Below are positions 1 through 8,009 of a stretch of DNA of 16,790 nucleotides, in pieces. The number at the start of each line of letters is the position of its first letter. Positions within the stretch are counted from its first letter, which is position 1. A model generated the notes under the pieces. It worked only from the letters and a program-made list of their open reading frames with translations, searched no databases and was not told the origin of the DNA. The stretch is from an uncultured Bacilli bacterium (GTDB taxonomy: Bacteria > Bacillota_I > Bacilli_A > RF39 > UBA660): contig CAKOWF010000022.1 in NCBI GenBank assembly GCA_934122215.1, positions 1-16,790 of the forward strand, given 5' to 3'. The translations under genes and the position numbers were made by a program.

Positions 1-614
1 TTTATTGCATAATTAGATACTGCTCTAAAATTATTATCATATGGATAAACTTGTTGCCCAAATTTAAGCCACATAGTTGACCAAGAAGCACCATTCTTAA
101 GTAATTCTTGAACTCTTTGATTTTTTAATGTATCATTACCATCTTGCTTATTTAAATCTACGCATCCTTCTTCATCATACAATTTACTTTGCAAATCACA
201 TTCTAACTTATCACATTGATAAGCAAATATTGATTCTTTCGTATTATGTTCATCAAATTCCAAAAATAATTGTTCAATTTGATTGCCATCCAACAATCCA
301 CTTAATATTTTATTCACTGCTTCATGTTCTAATTTTTCTTTATCATTTTTAGAAATTTGAAATTGTGTTAAATCACCAATAATTGTTTCACCAAGTTCAT
401 GAACTGCTAGCATAAATATAACTTTCATAATATCAACATCATACTGATATTCAGATTTCATAGCAATTGCAAGCATTTGAACTCCAAAAATATGTTCTGC
501 TACACTTTCAATTCTTTCTCTTTGAACATTCCAATTCTTCCAACCCGTTCTAATGACATTTTTTAATCTATTACATATAACATAATAATTTATTACATTT
601 TCTTCTTTTGTCAT
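1..614 (-). CDS. HD-domain phosphohydrolase, YfbR/HDDC2-like (C-terminus cut by window edge)
   Basis: The reading frame is open from ATG 612-614 to the window edge, giving about 204 residues, and GAGGT lies just upstream of the start. Residues 36-43 (ESVAEHIF) match the first-histidine motif of the HD_3/YfbR/HDDC2 family. Residues 68-83 (MLAVHELGETIIGDLT) match the second motif, which is normally HD followed by a GDLP/GDI element. A later CDKLECDLQ segment supplies the conserved distal Asp. Family members are metal-dependent 5'-nucleotidases acting on deoxynucleoside monophosphates in the cytoplasm. The family is usually about 190-200 residues, so very little is missing. Oddity: the metal-binding HD doublet reads His72-Glu73, which may change metal affinity or activity. 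The family call is firm; the substrate is inferred. Confidence 0.8.
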   Translation of the reverse strand, partial: MTKEENVINYYVICNRLKNVIRTGWKNWNVQRERIESVAEHIFGVQMLAIAMKSEYQYDVDIMKVIFMLAVHELGETIIGDLTQFQISKNDKEKLEHEAVNKILSGLLDGNQIEQLFLEFDEHNTKESIFAYQCDKLECDLQSKLYDEEGCVDLNKQDGNDTLKNQRVQELLKNGASWSTMWLKFGQQVYPYDNNFRAVSNYAI

Positions 615-688
615 AAAATTACCTCATTTCATCAAATTATTATAACATTTAATATAATTTATTCAATATTTATTATTGCCTTTCATAT

Positions 689-1672
689 TTATTTTTTAAC
701 AATTACCTTTTCAAATAAAATACTATCATTTCCTATAATAGTTTTACCTAACATAATTCCATTTTCAATATAATTCATTTTTATTGGAACCCTACCCCTA
801 TGATTAATAATTAACTCATCTTGATTATCTTCAATTGTTCTTCTTGAAAATTCATTTTTAATTATATCAATATATTTTTCAAAAGAACATCTCACTTTTT
901 CTCTGGCAGCTATTAAATATAATTTAGATAAGGTATTTTCTATATTTGGACTTTCTTCCTCCCATCCTTTAGGCAACATAAAATCTCCCCCACCTAATTT
1001 ACAAGCACTAATCCCTTGATTATTATTAAAATCATACATACTAATAAGCTTTGCTATCATACAAGTAGTAACAACTTCTTCTTGTATTCTTGTAAAAGGT
1101 TCAAATCTATAATAAGGTTCTGGAACATACATTCCCCAACTACCATTACTAGCAATGCATCTTGCCTGATTAATATAAGATGTAGCATATAATTCTTGAT
1201 CTCCATATTCATAAAAATCAATCGGAGCAATTATATTACTATGAAACTTAGATAGTTCTAATAAATTATCTGCTTCTTGTTTAACTTTTCCATATTTTAC
1301 TGCCGGTTGTTTAACAAGTAAAGTTATTCTTTTACCATTTTTTTCAGTTAACACATAAACAAGTTCAGTTGTTCCATAATTAATAAATTCTAGATTCAAA
1401 TCTTTCAAAGCAATATTATTTATATTTGAATACCTATTTAAATATTTCTTTAAGAATTTTTGAATTTTATTATATTCATAACTTATATTTTGAATGTCAT
1501 TAATTTCAATATACATAGGGTTTAAAAATCCTATGCTAATATTTTTTAACATATTTTGATATATTGAATCATCTTTTACATTAAACCACTCTGAATTTAA
1601 TTTTTTAATTAATAAATCATTACCACATATACAGTCTTCAATTATTTCTTTATTTTTTTCTGTGTTTTCCAT
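689..1672 (-). CDS. Protein of unknown function with weak kinase-like fold signs
   Basis: This encodes 327 residues from an ATG preceded by AGGGGAG, and I do not recognise the family. It has no signal peptide or membrane segment, so it is probably cytoplasmic. The middle resembles the N-lobe of a kinase or aminoglycoside-phosphotransferase fold. A beta-strand pair at about 95-122 ends in LLVKQP with a candidate ATP-binding Lys121, followed by a helix QEADNLLELSK with Glu133 as a possible salt-bridge partner. The C-lobe is unconvincing: residues 214-233 contain DFNNNQG and LGGGDFML, but there is no clear HxD catalytic loop or DFG. It could be a divergent phosphotransferase, a pseudokinase, or unrelated. 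It follows the HD-domain gene's orientation with a 74-bp gap; no promoter could be assigned with confidence. Confidence 0.55.
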   Translation of the reverse strand: MENTEKNKEIIEDCICGNDLLIKKLNSEWFNVKDDSIYQNMLKNISIGFLNPMYIEINDIQNISYEYNKIQKFLKKYLNRYSNINNIALKDLNLEFINYGTTELVYVLTEKNGKRITLLVKQPAVKYGKVKQEADNLLELSKFHSNIIAPIDFYEYGDQELYATSYINQARCIASNGSWGMYVPEPYYRFEPFTRIQEEVVTTCMIAKLISMYDFNNNQGISACKLGGGDFMLPKGWEEESPNIENTLSKLYLIAAREKVRCSFEKYIDIIKNEFSRRTIEDNQDELIINHRGRVPIKMNYIENGIMLGKTIIGNDSILFEKVIVKK

Positions 1673-1786
1673 ATTTACTCCCCTAACAAATATTAATTAT
1701 AATTAATATAACATATTTTATAATAATTTAGAGTAAAAATATTTTATTTTTTATTAAATTAAAACCAATTTTATTCTATTCTTTTA

Positions 1787-1808
1787 GGTAGCAAAGTCCT
1801 ATGCTATT
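1787..1808. other. Unassigned hairpin GGTAGCA/TGCTATT
   Basis: GGTAGCA (1787-1793) can pair with TGCTATT (1802-1808) around an 8-nt loop AAGTCCTA, using two G-U pairs on the plus strand. The core TAGCA/TGCTA is perfect. On the plus strand it is followed by TTTATT, so it could be a weak terminator, but no plus-strand gene lies upstream. It may instead be part of the 5' leader of the minus-strand gene that starts at 1672. No known riboswitch was recognised. Confidence 0.35.
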
Positions 1809-1930
1809 TTTATTCAGTACAAAAAATCAATTTTAAATAATTGAATGATACCATAGTATAAGATTTAAAAACATATAAATAAATTAGCTATACTCCGAAT
1901 TCTGTTAATACAAATATATTTATATAACAC

Positions 1931-1966
1931 AAAAATGATTGAAAGCTTTTAATCTCAATCATTTTT
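1931..1966. terminator. Bidirectional rho-independent terminator after DUF2207 gene
   Basis: A perfect 12-bp inverted repeat, AAAAATGATTGA (1931-1942) and TCAATCATTTTT (1955-1966), surrounds a 12-nt loop. The terminal A/T tracts give a U-run in either direction. It lies about 50 bp beyond the stop of the minus-strand DUF2207 gene, which it most likely terminates. Confidence 0.75.
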
Positions 1967-2018
1967 ATCATTTTAATATATAAATATTCCGAAAGTTTTC
2001 TTTGGTAACCTTAATTAT

Positions 2019-4505
2019 TTACCAAGAACCTCCGCCTCCACCACCAGAGCCTCCTCCAGAAGATCCTCCGCCAGATGATCCACTAGAAGAATCACTTGAA
2101 GAACTACTTCCAAAATCACTCGATGGGCTTGATGTCATAACACTTTCTGCTGATGTCATAGTAGAATTTATAAAAGTTTCAAAATTAGAAACATCAAATG
2201 AACTAGTACTATCATACCAAGAAGGAGACTTCATAGATATAAATTCAAATTTCTTTATCCATTTATCAGATACTCCTAATACATAAGCATATGGTAAAAT
2301 ATCATAAAAGTAATTAGGATTTTGTAAAACCATCGTTTCTAGTTTTTCTTTTTCAGCAACTTCTAAAAAATTTTTAAATCCTTTTAACTTTCCTAATATT
2401 TCAATTCCATATTTAGTTCTTTTTGGCATTAATTTTAAAAGTATTATCATTCCAATTAAGCATATTAAGCCTACTACCACTCCTAATATATATATAGTAT
2501 CACCAGTTATTGCTTCCACTAATGGTAAAGCACTAAAAAACAAATATGAATGAATAAATGTAAAGCCTAACCAAAATATTCTAAATACTATAGGCATGTC
2601 AACAAATATTCCAACGGCAAAAAATGGTATATAAACTGCTATTAAAAATAATATTACAGCCAGTTCTTCAAATCCTGCATATTCTAGCATTGGAATGGCA
2701 ATAGTAGTTATTATAGAAATAGCCATTAATAAAATTATTATTAATTTTTTTAAAGTATTTTTTTCAAATATTTTTTCTTTGTTCTTTTTACTATTGACAC
2801 TATGTAATATTCTATTGTTTGTTATATAAAATTTATTATATAACATTTTATCAGTTACTTCCGTATTATCATCTTCAAATAATCCATTCATAAATAATTT
2901 TTCATTGATATCATTTCCATCATAATCTTTCAATTTTTTAATAACAAAGTTATTATTTTTATTATATTTATTAACTGAAGATTTTAAACCATATTGTTCA
3001 TAATCGATTGGTTTATCAATATTATTATAAATATCTAACATATTTTCATAATATTTTATTTTCTTTGATTCTGGGTTAGTCTTTCTTTCTTCATTTATTT
3101 TATCTTTAAGTTCGGCTATTTTTTTATTTAAATTATTTCTTGATTCTTCATTTATATTTATCTTTTCAGAATTTAAATCAATTCTTTTATCATTAATTTC
3201 TATATAACCTTTATTTGCCAAAAATATCAGTAATGAGGTTATATCTTTATTAGTAACTTTTCCCTTATATAAGAAACCAACATCTAAACTATTTAAACCT
3301 TCTGGTGGATAAAATTCAACGGTTTCAATCACTTGATTATCACGGCCAAATATGTACCATAAAATAAAAGTAATTATTAATCCTAAAATAGGAATAATAA
3401 ACATTAAATAAGTTGCTGAATTATATAAAAAACCCGCATTAACAAAATATCCCTCTGGTAATTCACATCTTATAGTTAATGCTTCTCCAACATTAAGAAT
3501 TCCTTCATAATTTCCTGTTATTTTTGTTTCATCAACATTATATTTTATTTTACTATTATTTGTAGATCCTTTTATACCTGATGAGAACCCTAATTTATCT
3601 TGATCAAATTGTTTTGGCATAGTTATTGAAAATGTTACATTACCAATAACAGTATCCCATTCATTACCAATTATGTTGTAATATAATTCATCATATTCAT
3701 TTATTGGATCTTTCCCTAAATTATAAGTATATTTTATTACATATTTTTGTTCACCTATTAAAGTACTATTCGCAGACCCTATTTGTATTTTATAGTTTTC
3801 TCTTCCTTTTGATATTTTATATTTATTATTAACGTCAATATTTTTAATTTGTACACGATTGGTAGAAGTTGTTCCATCTAATCTAGTAACAGTATTTTTC
3901 AATGGTATTATTCTAAATATACCATGTTTAGGAATATTAAAATATGCTGTAATTGTTTCTGTAATATCAAGAGTATTATTTTCATTAACTATTATGTTAA
4001 CATCATATTTATCTATTACATAATCATATGAACTATACTTAGAAATTTCACTTGGTGTAATATTTTGCTCATTAGTTATTAAATTATCAATAATCTCAAC
4101 AGATAAACGATAATAATATATTTCACTAACATTATGTTCTTTCAAAATACTTAAATTAGACATCTGACTATAATTATTAGTACCTGCTCTAGCAATACTT
4201 GGACGAGATTCTTGAGCAATTAAATTATAGTTAGAATCATAGTAATAAACAGTAGAATTATAATTAATTGAATTATTTGTATCATTTTTAATGACACCTG
4301 ATATACCAAATGCTTGAGTAGATGTGGAAGAAAAATCTTTAAATGATATATTTGAAAAAGATAAATTTTCAATTTTTAAACTTTGAGTATCATTAATATT
4401 TACATATGAAGTTTGTTTTTCCAAAGCACTAATATTTATTGGATAAATAAAATATACGAATATAGAAATTATAATAGATAGTAAAATTTTATCGATTTTT
4501 TTCAT
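2019..4505 (-). CDS. DUF2207 family membrane protein with Gly/Ser-rich tail
   Basis: This encodes 828 residues. I start at ATG 4503-4505 because GGAGGTG lies 7 nt upstream; a longer in-frame ATG at 4550 would overlap lemA and lacks such a site. A signal/anchor helix spans about 5-27. Residues 40-140 form an extracellular beta domain resembling FxLYD. The DUF2207 ectodomain follows at about 160-350, then a membrane helix (364-386), then the cytoplasmic PPEGLNSLDVGFLYKGKV signature (400-417). A charged insert (440-580) and four further hydrophobic helices (586-693) come next, and then the family motif around LPYAYVLGVSDKWIKKF (737-753). The tail from about 784 is Ser then Gly rich and ends GGGGSW, as is common in the family. 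Function is unproven; it is translated 13 nt after lemA, the usual partner, implying a joint envelope role. Confidence 0.88.
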   Translation of the reverse strand: MKKIDKILLSIIISIFVYFIYPINISALEKQTSYVNINDTQSLKIENLSFSNISFKDFSSTSTQAFGISGVIKNDTNNSINYNSTVYYYDSNYNLIAQESRPSIARAGTNNYSQMSNLSILKEHNVSEIYYYRLSVEIIDNLITNEQNITPSEISKYSSYDYVIDKYDVNIIVNENNTLDITETITAYFNIPKHGIFRIIPLKNTVTRLDGTTSTNRVQIKNIDVNNKYKISKGRENYKIQIGSANSTLIGEQKYVIKYTYNLGKDPINEYDELYYNIIGNEWDTVIGNVTFSITMPKQFDQDKLGFSSGIKGSTNNSKIKYNVDETKITGNYEGILNVGEALTIRCELPEGYFVNAGFLYNSATYLMFIIPILGLIITFILWYIFGRDNQVIETVEFYPPEGLNSLDVGFLYKGKVTNKDITSLLIFLANKGYIEINDKRIDLNSEKININEESRNNLNKKIAELKDKINEERKTNPESKKIKYYENMLDIYNNIDKPIDYEQYGLKSSVNKYNKNNNFVIKKLKDYDGNDINEKLFMNGLFEDDNTEVTDKMLYNKFYITNNRILHSVNSKKNKEKIFEKNTLKKLIIILLMAISIITTIAIPMLEYAGFEELAVILFLIAVYIPFFAVGIFVDMPIVFRIFWLGFTFIHSYLFFSALPLVEAITGDTIYILGVVVGLICLIGMIILLKLMPKRTKYGIEILGKLKGFKNFLEVAEKEKLETMVLQNPNYFYDILPYAYVLGVSDKWIKKFEFISMKSPSWYDSTSSFDVSNFETFINSTMTSAESVMTSSPSSDFGSSSSSDSSSGSSGGGSSGGGSGGGGGGSW

Positions 4506-4518
4506 AACACACCTCCAT

Positions 4519-5067
4519 TTATAACTCCACTTTAACATTTTTTCTTTCATCGTTACTTACTTCAAACATCATCTTTGATTTATAACCAAATAATCTTGCT
4601 AAAATATTATTTGGAAACATTTCAACTTTATTATTATATATTCTAACAACACCATTATAATATTTTCTTGAATTAGCAATTTCATCCTCAATTTTAGTTA
4701 GTTTGTCACTTAAATCTTGAAAATTTTCATTTGCTTTTATATCAGGATAAGCTTCTACTAATGACATAATTTTAATAATTTGATCAGATATCTGTTCATT
4801 TGTTGTTATTTTTTTCTCATCAGACATTTTATCATAAATATCATTTCTTAATTTTATAATTTCTTCTAAAGTATCTTTTTCATATTTAGAAAAGCCTTTT
4901 ACTATTTCTACTATATTAGGAATTAAATTCCATCTCTTTTTTAGATAAACATCCATAGTAGAAAATGCTTCACTTACTTTATTATTTAAATTTATAAAAC
5001 TATTGTATAAGCTTAAAATATAAATAACAATTAAGATAATAATTGCAATGATAATATAAACTAACAT
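4519..5067 (-). CDS. lemA: LemA family membrane protein
   Basis: This encodes 182 residues, the normal LemA length. The start at 5067 has AGGAGGTG 6 nt upstream. One N-terminal membrane helix (about 2-22) is followed by a long alpha-helical coiled region. It carries the family signatures NKVSEAFSTMDVYLKKRWNL and IPNIVEIVKG after the anchor, LVEAYPDIKANENF in the middle, and RKYYNGVVRIYNNKVEMFP near the end. LemA proteins are anchored by the N-terminal helix; their biochemical role is not settled. It is the first gene of an operon with the DUF2207 protein downstream, an arrangement found in many Bacillota. The family call is very secure. Confidence 0.93.
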   Translation of the reverse strand: MLVYIIIAIIILIVIYILSLYNSFINLNNKVSEAFSTMDVYLKKRWNLIPNIVEIVKGFSKYEKDTLEEIIKLRNDIYDKMSDEKKITTNEQISDQIIKIMSLVEAYPDIKANENFQDLSDKLTKIEDEIANSRKYYNGVVRIYNNKVEMFPNNILARLFGYKSKMMFEVSNDERKNVKVEL

Positions 5068-5180
5068 AGTTTCACCTCCTATTTTAATTCAATTTTATCA
5101 TAATTTAGTTATATTTGATATATATTAATCAAAAATATAACAAATACTTAAACAAATAAAATAAAAATAGATACTATTAC

Positions 5181-5210
5181 TACCAAGAAAAGAAATAATT
5201 ACATAAATTA
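5181..5210 (+). promoter_or_regulatory. Possible sporulation-type (SigK-like) promoter for the collagen-like gene
   Basis: TACC (5181-5184), a 17-bp spacer and CATAAATTA (5202-5210) match the SigK pattern AC, about 17 bp, CATANNNTA. It ends 25 nt before the ATG at 5236 and leaves room for the GAGGTG ribosome binding site. In DNA this AT-rich the -10 element can arise by chance. An overlapping SigA-like TATAAT at about 5209-5214 has no good -35. Confidence 0.3.
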
Positions 5211-5235
5211 TAATAACTATTATCGAGGTGATATT

Positions 5236-6146
5236 ATGAATTATAAAGATAAAATTAATGAAATTATAAAAAATAATGAAATACGTTCAAAATTAAGAAA
5301 AGCTGGTATTATTCCATATGTTGTAGGCCCTACTGGTCCTAGGGGTAAAGGATTAGAAATATTGGGAAACTATAATACATTAGAAGATTAAAAAAAGAAC
5401 ATCCTGTAGGAAAAAATGGTGACACTTATATTGTAAATGGTGAATTATATATATGGGATTCAAGTATTAATGATTGGGTAGATATTGGCAATATTAAAGG
5501 GCCAAAAGGAGATACAGAAACATTCATAATTGGCAATACAATAACCGGTGCCGAAGGAACAAAAGCACAAGTAACTGACACAAAAAATGGTCTTGAACAT
5601 ACTTTAGAATTTACTATTCCCAAGGGTGATATTGGACCTCAAGGAGAAATTAGACCTACTGGACCTAAAGGTGATATTGGGCCAACCGGTCCTGCTGGAA
5701 CTTTTGTAGCAAGTCCTACAAGTTATGATGCTGTTCTATTTGTTAGTTATGCTCAAGCACATTATTCCAAAATAATGACATTTCAAGAACAACTAAGTAT
5801 ACCAGAAAATAATACTTATTTTAATCTTAGTGATAATACTAACATTACATTAATTCAACCTGGTATTTATGAAATAACCTTATGCGGTCAAATATCAGGT
5901 GTTGATCAAAGTCACGGAGCTATATTTTATTTATCAAATACAAATGGTTCTGTAATACAAGATCTCTCATTTGAAGTTAAAGCTGGTACTACATCTAGAA
6001 TGGATTGTTCTGAAGCTATTATGACAAAAATAGATACCGAAACTACAGTATATGTTCGTTGTGGTATTATAGGAGATAGCAGTACAGCTAATATTGATTT
6101 TTCAAATGTAAATTTAATCATTAAAAAATACAATGCATCAATTTAA
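5236..6146 (+). pseudogene. Collagen-like surface protein with C1q/TNF-like head, frameshifted
   Basis: From ATG 5236 (GAGGTG upstream) the frame runs 51 residues to TAA at 5389-5391. The next frame is open from there to 6146 and continues the same protein. Adding one T to GATTAAAAAAAG restores ...LEDLKKEHPVGKNGDTY and gives 303 residues. Order: a short charged N-terminus, a first collagen patch VGPTGPRGKG, a linker (GDTYIVNGELYIWD) of the type found between collagen blocks in phage-tail and surface proteins, then GPKGD and a GXY run of about nine triplets (about 5624-5700). The C-terminal beta-rich domain, with PGIYEITLCGQISG, resembles the C1q/TNF-like head of BclA-type proteins. No signal peptide is present. 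A Gly-to-Arg change interrupts the GXY run. It may be a decaying gene, a phase-variable allele, or a sequencing error. Confidence 0.8.
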
Positions 6147-6155
6147 TTATCAAAG

Positions 6156-6177
6156 AAATCACTTTATAGTGATTTTT
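6156..6177 (+). terminator. Rho-independent terminator after the collagen-like gene
   Basis: AAATCACT (6156-6163), loop TTAT and AGTGATTT (6168-6175) form an 8-bp stem closed by a T-run to 6177. It lies 10 nt beyond the stop codon at 6146 and separates the collagen-like gene from the next surface gene. Confidence 0.8.
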
Positions 6178-6287
6178 AAATGTTTTAATTATTATATCGA
6201 TATTAAATACTTTTATATATACTCATTTAAACATCATTATTCTAATAAACAAGCTAACATATATTATATTAAAGGAAAAGTGATTTT

Positions 6288-8009
6288 ATGAAGATAATAA
6301 ATAATAAAACTGTAACAGTATCTACAAGTGATGAATTAAAAAATGTTCTAGAAAATAATAATGGTTATGAATATATTTATTTAGAAGATGACATTACTTT
6401 AAAAAGTGGTATCAGAATAAATTCAAATAAAAGCAACATAACAATTAATGGAACATATCAAAATACTATTCATACTTTAACAGGAATAGATAGCTCGGAA
6501 GAACTTGATACTATATCTACTACAGCACTTACAAAACAAGTTAAAATTATTAACATAAAAATAATAAATACTAATATATATGGTATTATTTGTGTACCCG
6601 AAGATGATAGTTATGAAGAAATAGTAACTATTTATGATAATATTATATTTAATGGAACACAACTATCATTTAATCCATATGGTACTGTCAAAATAACTAA
6701 TTCCGTAATAAATATTGAAGATACAAATGGAATAAAGTCTCAAGAAGTATGTGAAGCTGAACGAGTCATCATAGGTGGTAAAACAAATATATCAAGTAGT
6801 TCTTCTGACTTTCAACTTTTTGCTTTTAGAAGCGATTCTACTAATCCCTATGTTATATTTTTATGTAAAAGTGAAGTAATCATATCAACTGATTCAAGAG
6901 AATTTATGGTTGGAACTAATAAATTAAATTTCACAATTCTTCACGATACAAAAGTACATTTAACTACCGAAAATGGTTTTGCTTTCCTACCAAGATATGG
7001 TGTAAATAATGTTCTAATAGATGAAAGAGCATCATTTATATTTATTGAAAAAAGTCATCAAAGAATTCCAATGTGGGCTATATTTGGAAGTCTTACTATG
7101 AAAGAAGATTCAGAATTGCAAATAATAAATTCATATGATAATACTCCTAGTGATAACTACAATATTCACTTTAAAGGTACTGATTGTAAAATAAATTTAT
7201 ACAATCCAAAAAATTTAACAATATATACAAAAAATTCAAATGTCATATATACAGATAACTCCCTAACCTTTAATATAAGTTATTCTAGAATTAATATGTG
7301 GCAAGATTCTACTCAATTATCTAATGCTGGAGATATAAACAATTTGCCAAATTATTCATGGTATAAAAATGATAACTTACTTCAGATTGATGGAATTATG
7401 ACATCATCAATGACTGCAATCACTCATCACAATATGACTACTAGTGAATTAGCAAAATTACCTGATATTGGTAATTTTACATTTCAAAATAGAAAACAAT
7501 TATCAATAGGAACAACAAATATGAATATACATCCAATTAACTCAACTAAAAATACCATTAGTGGTCATACTGATAGTTTTGCTGATGTTTTAATTAAATA
7601 CAATGGAAATTCAGAAATAGTAAATGCTGATGATAATGGATTATTTGAATATAACATAACATCTTCTATACCTGATAATACCACTATAGAATTAACATCT
7701 AATGTATCAGGTAGTTTTATTTATGGTACTAGAACAGTCACTACTCCATTTACTGGTGAATTATCATTATTAGAAGTAAATCAATCAATAGATTTTGCAA
7801 ATATTCCTATAAATGATACTTATATATTTTCAAAAACTAATGATTTAAAAACTAAAATAGTTGATAGCAGATTAAATAGTTCAGATTGGAAATTATATGC
7901 ATATATAAATAATCCTTTAACTTCAGCAAATGGTTTTATACTAGAAAATGCTTTAGTTTTTAAAAAATTTGATAATGAAATTATTACTTTAACTAGCAAT
8001 CTACATTAG
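6288..8009 (+). CDS. Beta-helix / Ig-like / WxL-like surface protein, 3' end lost by frameshift
   Basis: This encodes 573 residues as it stands, from ATG 6288 with AAAGGAAAAG upstream. Residues 1 to about 390 are short Asn/Ile-rich strands (IKIINTNIYGI, VKITNSVINIED) typical of a right-handed parallel beta-helix of pectate-lyase-like adhesins. About 415-490 resembles a bacterial Ig-like module, with TISGHTDSFADVLI then a DDNGLFEYNI turn. About 492 onward (GELSLLEVNQSIDFANI, then VDSRLNSSDWKLYAYI) resembles a WxL cell-wall-binding domain with the first W-x-L motif. The frame ends TSNLH at TAG 8007, but a WxL-like continuation runs on in another frame to 8158; repair would give 623 residues. 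No N-terminal signal peptide is visible, which is odd for a wall-binding protein. It is probably a surface adhesin or spore-surface protein. Confidence 0.75.
   Translation: MKIINNKTVTVSTSDELKNVLENNNGYEYIYLEDDITLKSGIRINSNKSNITINGTYQNTIHTLTGIDSSEELDTISTTALTKQVKIINIKIINTNIYGIICVPEDDSYEEIVTIYDNIIFNGTQLSFNPYGTVKITNSVINIEDTNGIKSQEVCEAERVIIGGKTNISSSSSDFQLFAFRSDSTNPYVIFLCKSEVIISTDSREFMVGTNKLNFTILHDTKVHLTTENGFAFLPRYGVNNVLIDERASFIFIEKSHQRIPMWAIFGSLTMKEDSELQIINSYDNTPSDNYNIHFKGTDCKINLYNPKNLTIYTKNSNVIYTDNSLTFNISYSRINMWQDSTQLSNAGDINNLPNYSWYKNDNLLQIDGIMTSSMTAITHHNMTTSELAKLPDIGNFTFQNRKQLSIGTTNMNIHPINSTKNTISGHTDSFADVLIKYNGNSEIVNADDNGLFEYNITSSIPDNTTIELTSNVSGSFIYGTRTVTTPFTGELSLLEVNQSIDFANIPINDTYIFSKTNDLKTKIVDSRLNSSDWKLYAYINNPLTSANGFILENALVFKKFDNEIITLTSNLH

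Larger units (their letters stand above)
1673..2018. other. Gene-poor intergenic stretch with two hairpins
   Basis: No credible ORF with a ribosome binding site is visible on either strand. The right half holds a strong bidirectional terminator (1931-1966). The left half holds a GC-richer hairpin (1787-1808) standing out in otherwise almost pure AT sequence. The segment next to 1673 would carry the promoter of the minus-strand gene ending at 689, but its AT richness leaves several equal -10 candidates. Confidence 0.6.

Noticed and set aside
128..352. Plus-strand ORF over the HD-domain gene
   Set aside because: The minus strand carries clear HD-family motifs; the plus ORF is rich in His/Tyr/Leu with no ribosome binding site.
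1780..1870. Possible cyclic-di-GMP or other riboswitch around GCAAAGTCC
   Set aside because: Only a short resemblance to the GCAAAGC element; no second conserved helix or GGTAGC...GGGTTACC-type receptor was found, and the strand does not face a gene.
2002..2025. Inverted repeat TTGGTAA/TTACCAA at the DUF2207 stop as a terminator
   Set aside because: No T-run follows on the minus strand; the hairpin at 1931-1966 is a far better terminator.
2002..2286. Plus-strand ORF of 94 residues rich in proline
   Set aside because: It is antisense to the Gly/Ser tail of the DUF2207 gene; its Pro/Glu runs are the complement of Gly/Ser codons, and it has no ribosome binding site.
5385..5400. Programmed ribosomal frameshifting in the A-run of the collagen-like gene
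   Set aside because: The TAA precedes the A-run and the P-site codon GAT offers no good -1 slip; a missing T explains the break better.
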